The position numbers and the translations under genes are program-made. The notes beneath the pieces were generated by a model. It did not search any database. It was not told the DNA's origin and was given only the letters and a program-made list of their open reading frames with translations. Positions 11,001 through 21,429 of a stretch of DNA of 64,000 nt are shown here, piece after piece; the stretch's first letter is position 1; each line of letters starts with the position of its first letter. The DNA is from Salvelinus alpinus (lineage: Eukaryota > Chordata > Actinopteri > Salmoniformes > Salmonidae). The DNA lies in the NCBI RefSeq assembly GCF_045679555.1, contig NC_092087.1, positions 20,389,925-20,453,924 on the forward strand. Reading direction: 5' to 3'.

Positions 11001-14000
11001 ACTAGTCTAAAGAAGGACAGTTTTATTTATTCTTTAATCAGCACAACAGTTTTCAGTTGTGCTAACATAACTGCAAAAGGGTTTTCAATTAGCCTTTTAA
11101 AAGTATAAACTTGGATTAGCTAACACAACATTGGAACACAGGAGTGATGGTTGCTGATAATGAGCCTCTGTACGCCCATGTAGATATATACACTGCTCAA
11201 AAAAATAAAGGGAACACTAAAATAACACATCCTAGATCTGAATGAATGAAATATTCTTATTAAATACTTTTTTCTTTACATAGTTGAATGTGCTGACAAC
11301 AAAATCACACAAAAATGATCAATGTAAATCAAATTTATCAACCCATGGAGGTCTGGATTTGGAGTCACACTCAAAATTAAAGTGGAAAACCACACTACAG
11401 GCTGATCCAACTTTGATGTAATGTCCTTAAAACAAGTCAAAATGAGGCTCAGTAGTGTGTGTGGCCTCCACGTGCCTGTATGACCTCCCTACAACGCCTG
11501 GGCATGCTCCTGATGAGGTGGCGGATGGTCTCCTGAGGGATCTCCTCCCAGACCTGGACTAAAGCATCTGCCAACTCCTGGACAGTCTGTGGTGCAACGT
11601 GGCGTTGGTGGATGGAGCGAGACATGATGTCACAGATGTGCTCAATTGGATTCAGGTCTGGGGAACGGGCGGGCCAGTCCATAGCATCAATGCCTTCCTC
11701 TTGCAGGAACTGCTGACACACTCCAGCCACATAAGGTCTGGCATTGTCTTGCATTAGGAGGAACCCAGGGCCAACCGCACCAGCATATGGTCTCACAAGG
11801 GGTCTGAGGATCTCATCTCGGTACCTAATGGCAGTCAGGCTACCTCTGGCGAGCACATGGAGGGCTGTGCAGCCCCCCAAAGAAATGCCACCCCACACCA
11901 TGACTGACCCACCGCCAAACCGGTCATGCTGGAGGATGTTGCAGGCAGCAGAACGTTCTCCACGGCGTCTCCAGACTCTGTCACGTCTGTCACATGTGCT
12001 CAGTGTGAACCTGCTTTCATCTGTGAAGAGCACAGGGCGCCAGTGGCGAATTTGCCAATCTTGGTGTTCTCTGGCAAATGCCAAACGTCCTGCACGGTGT
12101 TGGGCTGTAAGCACAACCCCCACCTGTGGACGTCGGGCCCTCATACCACCCTCATGGAGTCTGTTTCTGACCGTTTGAGCAGACACATGCACATTTGTGG
12201 CCTGCTGGAGGTCATTTTGCAGGGCTCTGGCAGTGCTCCTCCTGCTCCTCCTTGCACAAAGGCGGAGGTAGCGGTCCTGCTGCTGGGTTGTTGCCCTCCT
12301 ACGGCCTCCTCCACGTCTCCTGATGTACTGGCCTGTCTCCTGGTAGCGCCTCCATGCTCTGGACACTACGCTGACAGACACAGCAAACCTTCTTGCCACA
12401 GCTCGCATTGATGTGCCATCCTGGATGAGCTGCACTACCTGAGCCACTTGTGTGGGTTGTAGACTCCGTCTCATGCTACCACTAGAGTGAAAGCACCGCC
12501 AGCATTCAAAAGTAACCAAAACATCAGCCAGGAAGCATAGGAACTGAGAAGTGGTCTGTGGTCACCACCTGCAGAACCACTACTTTATTGGGGGTGTCTT
12601 GCTAATTGCCTATAATTTCCACCTGTTGTCTATTCCATTTGCACAACAGCATGTGAAATGTATTGTCAATCAGTGTTGCTTCCTAAGTGGACAGTTTGAT
12701 TTCACAGAAGTGTGATTGACTTGGAGTTACATTGTGTTGTTTAAGTGTTCCCTTTATTTTTTTGAGCAGTGTATTTTTAAAAATTCCGTTTCCATCTACA
12801 ATAGTCATTTACAACATTAACAATGTCTATACTGTATTTCTCATAAATTTGATGTTATTTTAAATTGACTTTTTTGAATCTGACAAGTGACCCCAAACTT
12901 TTGAACGGTAGTGTATATGGGATTATTTATTTGATTTAACTAGGCAAGTCAGCTAAGAACAAATTCTTATTTACAATGACGGCCTACACCGGCCAAACCC
13001 GGACGACGCAAGGCCAACTGTGCGCAGCCCTATGGGACTCCCAATCATGGCAGGTTGTGATACAGCCTTCGACTCCAGGGTGTCTGTAGTGACGCCTCTA
13101 GCACTGTGATGCAGTGCCTTAGACCACTGCGCCAGAATGGCTTGACGGAAGATTAATCACAAAGCAATCTGTTCCTGATGAGAATCAAATAGCACTCGGC
13201 TCCTGCAAAGTATAGGGTTTGTGTTGCATCATCTGCCATTCAATAAAGTTGCAGACATGGATTGCTTACCACTTTTTACAACGGTGCAATGTGTACAAAA
13301 ACAAAGCAATGTGTGCACACGGTTTGATGATTTAAAGACTGTCCATTAAAAAGTCAATGAATGGCCACGGCAATGCTTTAATTAAATTATTGAATTAAAT
13401 CTCCGGGGATTGCTTGTTTGTTAAGTAACAGTCAATGGGTATGAATAAAGCCATATATTATCATACTGAGGTAACTGATTATATACCAACAAGTAAAACC
13501 CATCATAAAGTATTCATACTCTTATTACCTGGGTATATCATTCTTCTGCCTGCGTAAATTAAGCTAAACGTATCTAATAGAAAATGCATTGGGGTCGGGA
13601 TGCAGCCCAGAGTGGCATGGTACTAAGAAAACTGATGACATGGGCAATTCCCTTAACACATTTTCTAATGAATATAGCTTTATCCGTTTATATGTTTGAT
13701 AGATATGATTCAAATCAAAGTTTATTGGTCGCGCACACAGATTTGCAGATGTTGTCGCAGGTGTAGCAAAAGGCCTATGTTTCTAGCTCCAACAGTGTAG
13801 TAATTATGATTAGGTACACAGAGCGATAAGAGAGACGATGTGCTGCAGCCTTACAGGGAGAAACAGCCTCTGGGCAGCGCAGGGCTTGAACAGCTTTTTC
13901 CATTCCTCTGCATTCCCCACAGAGAACGTGATTGGGTAGATACTGTACTGGAACTTGTTTGTGATAGCATGGGGCCACTGGCTCAGCTGAAAGAGAAACT

Positions 14001-17000
14001 ACACAAAGTTACTAAACATCATCCTTTGCTGTGAGAGGTCGCACAGCCATTTTTAGATGCAATCACAGGAAGTCTCATTTAATTTCCAAAGAAACAAAAG
14101 CACAACTTGAGCGTATTTTCCAAAGGTTGAGTCAAGAGGTGTAGAGGAACGGGATCACTGAGAGAGCTGATGGAAATATTCATTATTATGACACATGATA
14201 CACTCCTGAGAGTTCAAGTCTACATAAACACCTAAGGAAGTTCTTGTAAACCAATTAAGTAATGTCTTTACAGTAAGTGCAGCGGTGTTGTACATTGACC
14301 ATAATGCTGCCAGTTATTGTTATAACTACGCCCAACTGCCAGTTAAACTAACCTAAACAAAAGGAGGTAGAAAATATGAATCCCATTCTGTCCAAGCCTG
14401 AGGGTTACCCCCCTTAAAGTCAACACTTCTGTCACACATAGAAGCCTACGTTTTTCTGCTCTGTTAGACCCTCAAGCCCTCCATAATCATCAACATTATT
14501 AAACAATTTGGCCATGAGACAAAGATCAGTGTGAGGAGCAGGCAGGATTTCTGCTGACGAGGTGCACAGATCCAAGAGGTCAGAAACCTTTTTAGCTTGC
14601 TTCTAATTCCTTTTTCACCAGCACAGGCCGGATGTGAAGCATTCCATCTCCTGCTCACATGCTACTAACCTTTGGGTTTAACCAACTCAACTTCCTGCCT
14701 AGCATGAAGTCAATTACAAAGGGGAGGTTCTCAGATGGTAAACATACCATAACCCATAAACACACAAAGGGTATGTAGCCCCATGCATGCACTGTGTTTT
14801 CATTTATGTAGGCCAGGGCTCTCCAACCCTGTTTATGGAGAGCTACCCTCCTGTAGGTTCACTCCAACCCCAGTTTTACCTAACCTGATTCAGCTTATCA
14901 AGCAGCTAATTATTAGAATCGGGTGTGCTAGATTAGGGTTGGAGCTAAAACCTACAGCACGGTAGCTCTCCAGGAACAGGGCTGGAGAGCCCTGAATGTA
15001 GGCTATATACCTTCAGGTTTACAGCTACACAGTAGCATAAGACATTGACTTTCGTAAAGCTTGAGTCGTGAATAAACTAACATTGACTGAAAACTTGCAT
15101 GGTTAATGCGGTGAGGCAAACGTCTGGGGGATATATGATCCGACCTTGAGATAAAAGGGTCTGATGCCTGTAAGGCGTTAGAGGGCAAGTGAGAGGGAGA
15201 TCAAAAAAGGTTAGATCTGGGTTTTTTTTTTTTTAACATGCCAATACTTCGATCTGGCAGTGAATGTCATCTATTACTGAGCATGGAAGAACATTAAACA
15301 AGATACTGTCAGTATGAAAAGCATGAGAGTCTTTGAAAATATTCAAATAGTCCTATATTTCATTGAGAATTACAGTGGTCCTTTTCTAGAAACATACCGT
15401 ACCTAAAGCCTAGATCATGTACATTGTTAAGGGGATACTTACCCCCTTTTCAAACTGTGAGGTCAAGGGGTCCTCTGCAAAGATGTGGAATTTGATACTC
15501 TTGATGCTGAAGAGGAGGGCTGACTTGACCATGGTGAGCGTCTCATCCAGGCGGTTCCCACAGGCCACCACGGCCAGGTGCATGACCTCCTCAGCACGGG
15601 CGCGCTTCGATGCGGGCCGACCCACTCCCATGTCACTCCTCTGTCTGCTACAGGGATACACACAGGGGCAACAAGTATGAGACTCTCAGCTTACAGAAGG
15701 CTCCTCAGGCTTGCTCATCAACAGAATGGCAGAGCCGTGCCGCTGCATAGCAACGCTGATACTTCTTCATGGACATGTCAACGGCCATGAGAACAGATCT
15801 GAACATGACAGGACATGGCTTAGACACATATTCCAGACAGTACATAATCACACTGTTTCTACTGACAGACAGCTAACCAACATGTTCATATTCAAGGCCT
15901 CCTACAAGACATCCCTGTCATATGCTCAGGGTGAGCAGCACTCCCTCTATACCCTTCTCTCTGTCCTGTAGTGTAGGTCTGTATATACCCACTGGGCTTT
16001 GTTCTCTCATGTTCAAGGCCAAGTCGTTTCTATAGCTGACATAAAAATGCTCTCTGCACAGCAGCAGAGACGGCCAATGAATTCAAATGGATTCAGCAGA
16101 GCAGAATAAATCACACGCTGAAAAAGAAAAATGCGTATAGCTCAACGTAGAACTAGACCTAAATCCTCAAGTTGCATTTTATGTACACACCGTATGGGAT
16201 GGTTTTTATGATGCGAGTAAATGTAAACATTAGCATACGCAAAGGAAGAATGTTCTAAAGAAGGATTTTGGGACCAAAGTATCCCTCATTTGTGTGAGGA
16301 TTTTGGAAAGGAAACATACTATTCTGCCAGAGGAAAGTGCAACATCTACCCAAGAGCTTCATGTAGGCAAAGAATGTGTCTTTTAGTCTAACAATCTGAA
16401 GGGGGAAACTGAAATGTGACAGGTGGGTTGCAGGACAGTCTCCAAGCGTGACACTTGGTTTTCTGCATGGCTGAGGGACAATCATGCAACACAGATTACA
16501 ACGGATGGCAGAGCTCAGAGAAACCTGTCCTCTAGGCTTTGATGGCAGAGGCTCTTTCAAGAACAATTCGTGTTTATGAACATGTACTCTGTACATTATT
16601 ACTAGGGGGAAAATGATACACCAAAAAAATACTGAGGGAGAGGCATATTGTCTTTTAACCTGCAACCTAACCATAAATGCTCAGAAAATGTGTTGTTCTA
16701 TGATACATACTGCATTGCGTTATAGATGGCCTGGATCAGTGAAATGAATGTTGTGAACACAGTTAGTTAGACCAAACAAAGCTCCATTATTTATTGTAAG
16801 AAGAACATGCTGCTCATGTGAGGTAATCTTACATAGTGTTAGAACTATTTTCCACCCATCTGGAAACATTTTGACAAACTCAGACTAGCTCTAAAGGGAT
16901 ACAAGGACTGCACTAATTATTGACAACAGAGAGTACTGTGCCTACGTGGCCTTGGGCATGCAACAATCTCTTTCAAATCATGAAGAAAGAGAAAACAGCT

Positions 17001-19742
17001 TAGAAGAGCACAGTGACAATACAGCTTACCTTAATCAACAAATCTATCAAACATTACTTCAACTATTTAGAAATTCCATCAGATACGAGCCACTACTGCA
17101 ATGCGCTGAAGGCTTGGATGAAACCTGTGTGAAGGGAATGCTATCAGAAGTATCCTCCCTATGCATAATGGATTTCAAACAGAGGAGGCTGGTGGGAAAA
17201 GTTATAGGAGGATGGGCTTAAGTCTGTAATGGAACGGTATCAAACATGTGGAAACCACGTTTGACACTGTTCCATTCCAGCCATTACAATGAGCCTGTCC
17301 TCCTATAGCCCCTCCCACCAGCCTCCTCTGATTTCAATAAAGTAACAGTATCTTTGAGTGAATCATCACCCCTAGCTACACGCATTCTGTTTAACAGATT
17401 TCCCAGTTACTCAACGCCAACCTCTGTCAGGAGGTACTTAAGTGAGTGAGCTACCAAAAAGAGAGCTTTTTCCACCTGATGAGGCCCACGTAAGAAGTCT
17501 CTCAAACCTTGTCAGGATGCTCGGGTAAGCAGGGAGATTTCAAAGCCCTGCAGAAAGAGAGAGAGCAGTCTCCAGTCATCCAAGATGACATTTTTATAGC
17601 TTTACATAATGTCAGTGCAACGGAATACCTTGTTGGCCTCGGGGGGACACTGTTTTACAGTATTCCAGATGATGGGGCAAGGAATTAGTTTAAAAGGGCT
17701 TATTAAATCAGATGTAACCATTGGGAGGAAAGTTTTTTTTTTAATGGCGACAGTATCATGCATGACCTTTCCTTACACACTGTGTGAGACAGACTGAGAA
17801 ATACATGCTACATTGAGCCTGGATGTGAAACATCCATCAGTAGTGGAATACATTGACCAAAAGTAAGTGTTATTACAGTGTAATTGTCTACAACAAGATA
17901 TTATGACTGTAGAATTTAGTGTGAGCTGGGACAGCTGATGGTATATGTTAGGGAAGCAGCTCTTCTCCCTACTTTTATCCACAGGAAGCAGAGTGATACA
18001 TCAAGAGGAAATGGTTTGATAAAAAAAGGAAAGAGTAACCAAGACAACATCATATCTTATATTTTATGGTAATTCTATGCCTCCCTTTCAGCCCTCCCCC
18101 TCACCAGAACCAATGGTAAAGTGCCTGAAGCTAAGGGAGATGTGCAGTGTTTTTTTTTTTTTTTATCAGAGCGCTTACTGCTTTGTTTGCTAAACCTACT
18201 TTGGTTATTTTCCTCCATCACCATTGGCCTCCACCCCATTTCTCTTATCAGTAGAGAGCACATGCGTGTGGGTGTGGTCACTGCCAGGACACTATGGTCC
18301 AGTCTGAATGCTTTATAAATGCTTCCAACCAGATCACTGATCAAACAGGACATTGTAGGTGAAAGCAAGCTTTACAACAGAAAGCATTGCCTTTAGAACA
18401 TTGCCTTTAGACTATCAAATCTGGGCTATTATCATATCAGTGACAGCCATGACAGAGGGAATAGAAGGATGTTATGTTTTGGCCAAGAATTTGAGCAGGG
18501 CCCAAATTAGTATAATAGGAGACATAACAAAATGTACACACCTGGACAGAAATAGTGAATGATGACAAACCATTGTCTAGCTATTGTCTGCAAGGCACAG
18601 GAAAGAGGGGATGATGGCCATCAGTTGAGGTCATCTATACTGGTCTGTATTGGTCTACTTCGAAGGGACATGGCATCACACATCATATTATACACATTGA
18701 CAAGTTCAGCCTCTTGACTTGAAGGTGGAGAGTTCTAAAAGATATGTAAAATGTATGCTCCTCAATCCCCAGTAGTGTAATGACTGGGTCTCCTTGGACT
18801 AATGTATGTTCCATCATCTTAAACTCTCTGAAGGTGACCTTTAAACCTGTCAACCACAGGACTTAAAAAAGGGATAAACCCCAGAGACCATGGGGTACAA
18901 AGGTCAGATTAAACTATCAAATTGATTCCGTTGTTTACAAAGCTACACAATTAGAATATTTTTACAACCCCAAGACACTTCTTTGAGCTGATGTTGGGAT
19001 TAAATTGGCACACAACTTACTGAATAGGTGATAACTTTGCAATAAATGTCATACATCCATCAGTCATTTAGAAAAATACATGTGATAATAAAAATAGGAT
19101 TTGAATGACAAAAGCATGTTTGGTCCTCTCATGACTGATCAAGCCATTGTTTGGTGCCAACGTCCTTGAACATAATTGAGCCCATGTATATTTTTGATGG
19201 GGGGGCACGTCTTCCTGAATGAATAAAGAGAAAGACAGGATACGTGTGGACTCATTCCATTACTTCCACAGGGAATAAAACCCATCTATCTCTGTAAGCA
19301 GATAGTCATGCAATCCGTATAAAGGTGCAAAAAAATCCCCATCTAACCTTTGAGACATCTTGCGTCTTTAAATGTGTTCCAAAACGTTGATGAAAAAAAT
19401 AGGCGTGGAGAAAAAAAAACATGAATCACATCAACATTAGCAAGCGAGTAATGGTGCGATAATTCCTTACCTCTTTGCGATCGCATTGCCTCCTCTACTG
19501 GATACTTTCGATACTTTTCGGTACGTGAGTGGTTGTTTGTGTGGAATGTGAAGTTCATCGAGAGTTTTTTTTGTTAACTTTGATGCAACATTGTTTCGAA
19601 GCCCCGAGAACTTCGGAAAATAGTTATCCTCCTCAACTTCTTTCAAAGGCGGATCGTCTGCAGCATTTCCCCCAAAAAAGTACAAAAGTAAAAAAACTCC
19701 AAAACAGACAGCGATCACAACAATTTTACAATGAATTCTCAT
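4866..19742 (-). CDS. gxylt2: Glucoside xylosyltransferase 2, seven exons
   Basis: Joining exons 19742-19471, 15647-15443, 13986-13855, 9699-9448, 9184-9061, 5504-5332 and 5045-4866 gives one open frame of 1338 bp, 445 residues plus stop; human GXYLT2 is about 443. All introns have GT..AG ends and matching phases. Residues 6-23 are a hydrophobic signal anchor (type II Golgi protein). The GT8 catalytic domain starts near [15 protein letters not shown]. The metal and UDP-binding motif is DTD at 216-218, followed by [35 protein letters not shown] and [16 protein letters not shown]. The family transfers xylose from UDP-xylose to O-linked glucose on EGF repeats such as those of Notch. GXYLT2 rather than GXYLT1 is preferred from the residues around [10 protein letters not shown] and the neighbouring shq1. 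The ATG at 19742 is chosen because it gives the short cytosolic tail typical of the family; an in-frame ATG at 19778 would add 12 residues. No disabling change is seen. Confidence 0.93.
5332..5504 (-). CDS. gxylt2: gxylt2 exon 6
   Basis: Encodes [18 protein letters not shown] and then [17 protein letters not shown], among the most conserved blocks of GXYLT proteins. The first two bases complete a Glu codon begun in exon 5. It ends in phase 0 at CACGAG|GTAAGA. Confidence 0.94.
5505..6386. other. gxylt2 intron sequence, nothing recognised
   Basis: First part of the intron between exons 6 and 5. No coding block, clear repeat or RNA gene was recognised. Confidence 0.6.
6943..8390 (+). mobile_element. 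Tc1-like element of the Sleeping Beauty (Tss/SALT) family
   Basis: Complete ends: CAGTTGAAGTCGGAAGTTTA at 6943 and its reverse complement ending at 8390, flanked by TA. It has the IR/DR layout of this family: outer direct repeats at 6943-6974 and 8361-8390, inner ones near 7121-7150 and 8162-8194. The element is 1448 bp, shorter than a full copy, because of internal deletions in the transposase. Confidence 0.93.
7306..8162 (+). pseudogene. Sleeping Beauty-family transposase remnant
   Basis: The frame starting at 7306 runs straight into a stop (ATGTGA). The paired-like DNA-binding part survives in 7430-7600 ([20 protein letters not shown], with the GRRR hook, then [18 protein letters not shown]). 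A deletion follows and removes the first catalytic Asp region. The end is visible in 7710-8009: [26 protein letters not shown] with the second Asp, and [12 protein letters not shown] with the final Glu. Several deletions and frame breaks make it inactive. Confidence 0.9.
8840..9080. repeat. 38 bp minisatellite copying an exon end and splice donor
   Basis: Units start at 8840, 8878, 8916, 8954, 8992 and 9030, with the partial seventh (9068) being the true end of gxylt2 exon 5. Each unit contains the exon tail and, on the minus strand, a junction that is either CAGGTATAC (the real site at 9061 and the copy near 8985) or CAGGCACAC (the other four). Units are nearly identical, so the expansion is young. 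Confidence 0.95.
9061..9184 (-). CDS. gxylt2: gxylt2 exon 5, next to a donor-copying minisatellite
   Basis: Encodes [20 protein letters not shown] and [17 protein letters not shown]. Acceptor TTCCAG|AACAGC, donor AACTCAG|GTATAC. The last 17 exon bases and the first intron bases form part of a 38 bp unit that is repeated six times into the intron (8840-9080), so several extra donor-like sites follow the real one. Confidence 0.9.
9448..9699 (-). CDS. gxylt2: gxylt2 exon 4: DTD motif exon
   Basis: An 84-codon exon carrying the catalytic core. [11 protein letters not shown] contains the metal-binding DTD motif (residues 216-218), and [20 protein letters not shown] and [12 protein letters not shown] follow. 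Two N-glycosylation sequons are visible (NTT and NLT). Acceptor AACAG|GTGATC, donor TTCAAA|GTAAGG. Confidence 0.95.
11191..12771 (-). mobile_element. Complete Tc1-like element with intact transposase
   Basis: Ends CACTGCTCAAAAAAATAAAG and its exact inverse, flanked by TA at 11189-11190 and 12772-12773; length 1581 bp. It carries one long open frame. A second copy at 38837-40369 is almost identical apart from a 48 bp deletion and a few substitutions, which points to recent movement of this family. Confidence 0.95.
11449..12519 (-). CDS. Tc1-like transposase, full-length open frame (356 aa)
   Basis: Cut-and-paste DD34E transposase that would bind its own inverted ends and insert at TA. The N-terminal paired-like region has two helix-turn-helix parts (about residues 22-62, [20 protein letters not shown], and 78-125) around a basic linker RRRGGGRRR. 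Catalytic residues are D167 in FTDESRF, D258 in LMQDNARPY and E293 in DLNPIEH, with 34 residues between the last two. [12 protein letters not shown] is at about 203-213. The likely true start is M16 (position 12474, [12 protein letters not shown]), since the first 15 residues look like leader. The residue after QDNARP is Tyr, whereas the copy at 39095 has His as is usual for Tc1 enzymes, so activity may be reduced. It lies in an intron on the same strand as gxylt2. It is a selfish gene, not a host gene. Confidence 0.95.
   Translation of the reverse strand: MVTFECWRCFHSSGSMRRSLQPTQVAQVVQLIQDGTSMRAVARRFAVSVSVVSRAWRRYQETGQYIRRRGGGRRRATTQQQDRYLRLCARRSRRSTARALQNDLQQATNVHVSAQTVRNRLHEGGMRARRPQVGVVLTAQHRAGRLAFAREHQDWQIRHWRPVLFTDESRFTLSTCDRRDRVWRRRGERSAACNILQHDRFGGGSVMVWGGISLGGCTALHVLARGSLTAIRYRDEILRPLVRPYAGAVGPGFLLMQDNARPYVAGVCQQFLQEEGIDAMDWPARSPDLNPIEHICDIMSRSIHQRHVAPQTVQELADALVQVWEEIPQETIRHLIRSMPRRCREVIQARGGHTHY
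12924..13136 (-). mobile_element. tRNA-derived SINE (minus orientation)
   Basis: Reads AACTAGGCAAGTCAGCTAAG at the tail, then the body shared by many salmonid SINEs. On the minus strand the head reads TGGCGCAGTGGTCTAAGGCA, which resembles a tRNA-Leu A box. It lies just outside the end of the outer Tc1 element. Confidence 0.8.
13690..13815 (-). mobile_element. Short non-LTR retrotransposon tail
   Basis: The stretch resembles the end of a salmonid LINE in minus orientation (on the plus strand AATCAAAGTTTATTGGTCGC, then a body about a short GTAGCAAAAGG block). It is degraded and has no coding block. It lies within 40 bp of the gxylt2 exon 3 donor. Confidence 0.45.
13855..13986 (-). CDS. gxylt2: gxylt2 exon 3
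   Basis: A 44-codon exon in phase 0 on both sides, with acceptor TTTCAG|CTGAGC and donor CTCCCT|GTAAGG. It encodes [20 protein letters not shown] and [18 protein letters not shown], close to GXYLT2 of mammals. It has no start codon and is short, so it is easy to miss by open-frame searching. Confidence 0.92.
13987..14813. other. gxylt2 intron sequence, nothing recognised
   Basis: Between exon 3 and a hAT-type MITE. No coding block or RNA gene seen. Confidence 0.5.
14814..14995. mobile_element. hAT-type foldback MITE with 8 bp target duplication
   Basis: The ends are inverted copies (CAGGGCTCTCCAACCCTG and CAGGGCTGGAGAGCCCTG). The 8 bp ATGTAGGC is present at 14806-14813 and again at 14996-15003, the duplication length expected of hAT elements. 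No coding frame. Confidence 0.85.
15443..15647 (-). CDS. gxylt2: gxylt2 exon 2: start of the GT8 domain
   Basis: The acceptor ends CTGTAG|CAGACAG. The exon encodes a basic linker and then the first beta strands of the catalytic domain, [20 protein letters not shown] and [11 protein letters not shown]. It ends in phase 0 at AAGGGG|GTAAGT. Confidence 0.92.
15648..17179. other. gxylt2 intron 1 sequence, nothing recognised
   Basis: Between exon 2 and the MITE at 17180. The open frames here, such as the 139-codon one at 16674-16255, show no family match or splice context. Confidence 0.5.
17180..17330. mobile_element. hAT-type foldback MITE
   Basis: Starts CAGAGGAGGCTGGTGGGA and ends TCCCACCAGCCTCCTCTG, so it is almost fully palindromic. 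Flanks are ATTTCAAA (17172-17179) and ATTTCAAT (17331-17338), an 8 bp target duplication with one change. Confidence 0.85.
17331..19470. other. gxylt2 intron 1 sequence, nothing recognised
   Basis: No exon, RNA gene or clear mobile element seen. A T tract lies at about 18151-18166. Confidence 0.5.
19471..19742 (-). CDS. gxylt2: gxylt2 exon 1: cytosolic tail, signal anchor, stem
   Basis: Starts [20 protein letters not shown], a short basic tail followed by a membrane anchor. The stem region that follows is rich in charged residues and weakly conserved, as usual for Golgi transferases. The donor reads AAAGAG|GTAAGG and leaves two bases of a codon for exon 2. Confidence 0.9.
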
Positions 19743-20024
19743 CGTGAAAAATTGTTCTGATGATTTGGAGGAGCACAATATTCCTCTTTCATGTCTGTGA
19801 ATACGTAATTACAGCTAGAGTTGACGTTCTGTTACTACTCTGTTGCATTGCGCCGCAGATGACCCAGAGCGAAGAGGAGGAGCTTTCCACGGCCATTAAC
19901 ATCACTCAGTGGGAGTTTCTATATTCTCTTACCGTAATCTTTAGAAGAGAAGTGCAAGAGTTTTGTTTGACATCACAACGTGAACTCATCCATCACAATG
20001 CATCAGTAGCTATGTTTACATTAA

Positions 20025-20365
20025 AGCTGCAACATGCAGAAATCGCTCCGCCATTTCCTGGTTGCTAAAATTGTAATAGTTCGTCTAATCTAAGTTTATG
20101 TGACAAAACAAACAATTTTTAGTGTAGAGAATCATTGTACCATCTAAACCGTGGTGCAATATGTTTGAAATACCAAACATATTGTATTTTCAGCTGTTTG
20201 AAGCTGGTGTACAAAACCGAAAGTAAAAGATACACAAACGAAACTTAAGAACGGGAAGCATAGAACACATAAAACAGATCTACAACTTCTTAGACTTGCT
20301 GTCAATGAGAATGACAGATCTATGTGAATTTGGTCAGGTTGCCCAAAAAGTGACATATTGCAGCT
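20025..20365. mobile_element. TTAA-flanked MITE (piggyBac-like)
   Basis: The ends AGCTGCAACATG and CATATTGCAGCT are inverted repeats, each flanked outside by TTAA (20021-20024 and 20366-20369). A 341 bp element with no coding capacity. A partial relative (AGACTTGCTTTCAATGAGAA) lies at about 26935-26990. The nearest gene end is gxylt2 exon 1, 280 bp away, so it lies in the likely promoter region. Confidence 0.75.
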
Positions 20366-20829
20366 TTAACTTGTTCAGTGATTTTTTTTGTCAACATTAA
20401 AAAAAAAGTTTGCATAGAAAATAGATGTGATGATTGCCTGCTAGGGTGCTGGACGTAATCATTTCACACCTAAAGAAACATTTTACATCTAAAAAACCTG
20501 TAGAAAACTTGTAAAAATGTAGTGGTTGAAGTGTTACTCAATATACACAATTAGAGTTTTGTATTGTTCAGTAGGAAAACAGTAGTGTTTCCAGTTGTAA
20601 TCAGGTAGAGATTTTTACCATTTGATGTTGGTAGTAAATATGTATCACAACACTACAGCCAGATGACACAGGCTTTTTGTGACAGCAGAAAAATACAAAA
20701 CAGGAAGTAGAGTGTCCCTTTCCTTGTTTTTAGCTAGCTACTGTTTGTCATTCCTTTCATAGCCCTTATGCTGGCACAAGCTGTAAATATAACTTTCCTT
20801 TATGTTTTATGAATACTGTCAGGTCATTG

Positions 20830-20991
20830 GGTGGCAGGTAACCTAGCGGTTAAGAGCATTGGGCAGGTAACCGAATGGTTGCTGGTTTGAATCCCAGAGC
20901 CAACTAGGTGAAAAATCTGATGATGTGCTCTTGAGCAAGGCACTTAACCCTAGTTACTCTGGATAAGAGCGTCTGCTAAATTACTTAAATG
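20830..20991 (+). mobile_element. tRNA-derived SINE (plus orientation)
   Basis: The tRNA-like head shows ACCTAGCGGTTAAGAGCATT (A box region) and GCTGGTTTGAATCCC (B box region). The tail ends with ATAAGAGCGTCTGCTAAATT. It is the same family as 3854-4022. Confidence 0.8.
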
Positions 20992-21429
20992 TTGGTTAGC
21001 TGTTTATATAACTTTTTACCCAGTGCTTGACTTGGAATGAAAGAAGTGCAGGAGCTGTCTTTTTCCAAGTCGGTCCGTTAGACTATGTCCACTGAAATTG
21101 ACAAATTACATTATGCTATAGAGAGACCTCTGATTATTCACTGTTAAGGGTTCATACACATTGTCCATGACATCTCCGTGACTTTTAACCACACGGAAGG
21201 CTGGAAGGCTGATGTGTCTGATCCCATGTAGGGCTACTGTTGGGCTGTTGTGTCCTTGATACAGGCACTTAACCCCCCACAAAGTAGAACCGCACGGTTA
21301 GTCACATATTGTCAACATGATGGCTGAGGGAGGAGGCTGATGGCTGAGGTAGAGGCTGATGGCTGAGGGTGATATACTGTGTTGGTTGTTCTCAGAGGGA
21401 AATTATTAGTGTGTCCTGTATTGGTTGAG

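Larger units (their letters stand above)
9782..12915 (-). mobile_element. Tc1-like element interrupted by a second Tc1
   Basis: Ends are inverted: ACTACCATTCAAAAGTTTGG at the left and CCAAACTTTTGAACGGTAGT near 12915. Its own transposase is on the minus strand and broken. 11001-10744 gives the helix-turn-helix part ([20 protein letters not shown] and the hook KSGRPR), and 10170-9934 gives [19 protein letters not shown] with the final Glu. The younger element 11191-12771 is inserted near its 5' non-coding arm. The whole nest lies in gxylt2 intron 3 (exon 3 to exon 4). Confidence 0.9.

Noticed and set aside
11926-12411. 161-codon plus-strand open frame, repeated at 39524-40009
   Set aside because: It is antisense to the Tc1 transposase at 11449-12519 and its copy. 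The length comes from the GC-rich coding strand opposite.
16255-16674. 139-codon minus-strand open frame in gxylt2 intron 1
   Set aside because: No family match, no splice signals in phase with gxylt2, and no conserved blocks.
4866-19742. Assignment as gxylt1 instead of gxylt2
   Set aside because: The residues around [10 protein letters not shown] and the neighbouring shq1 locus fit GXYLT2 better.
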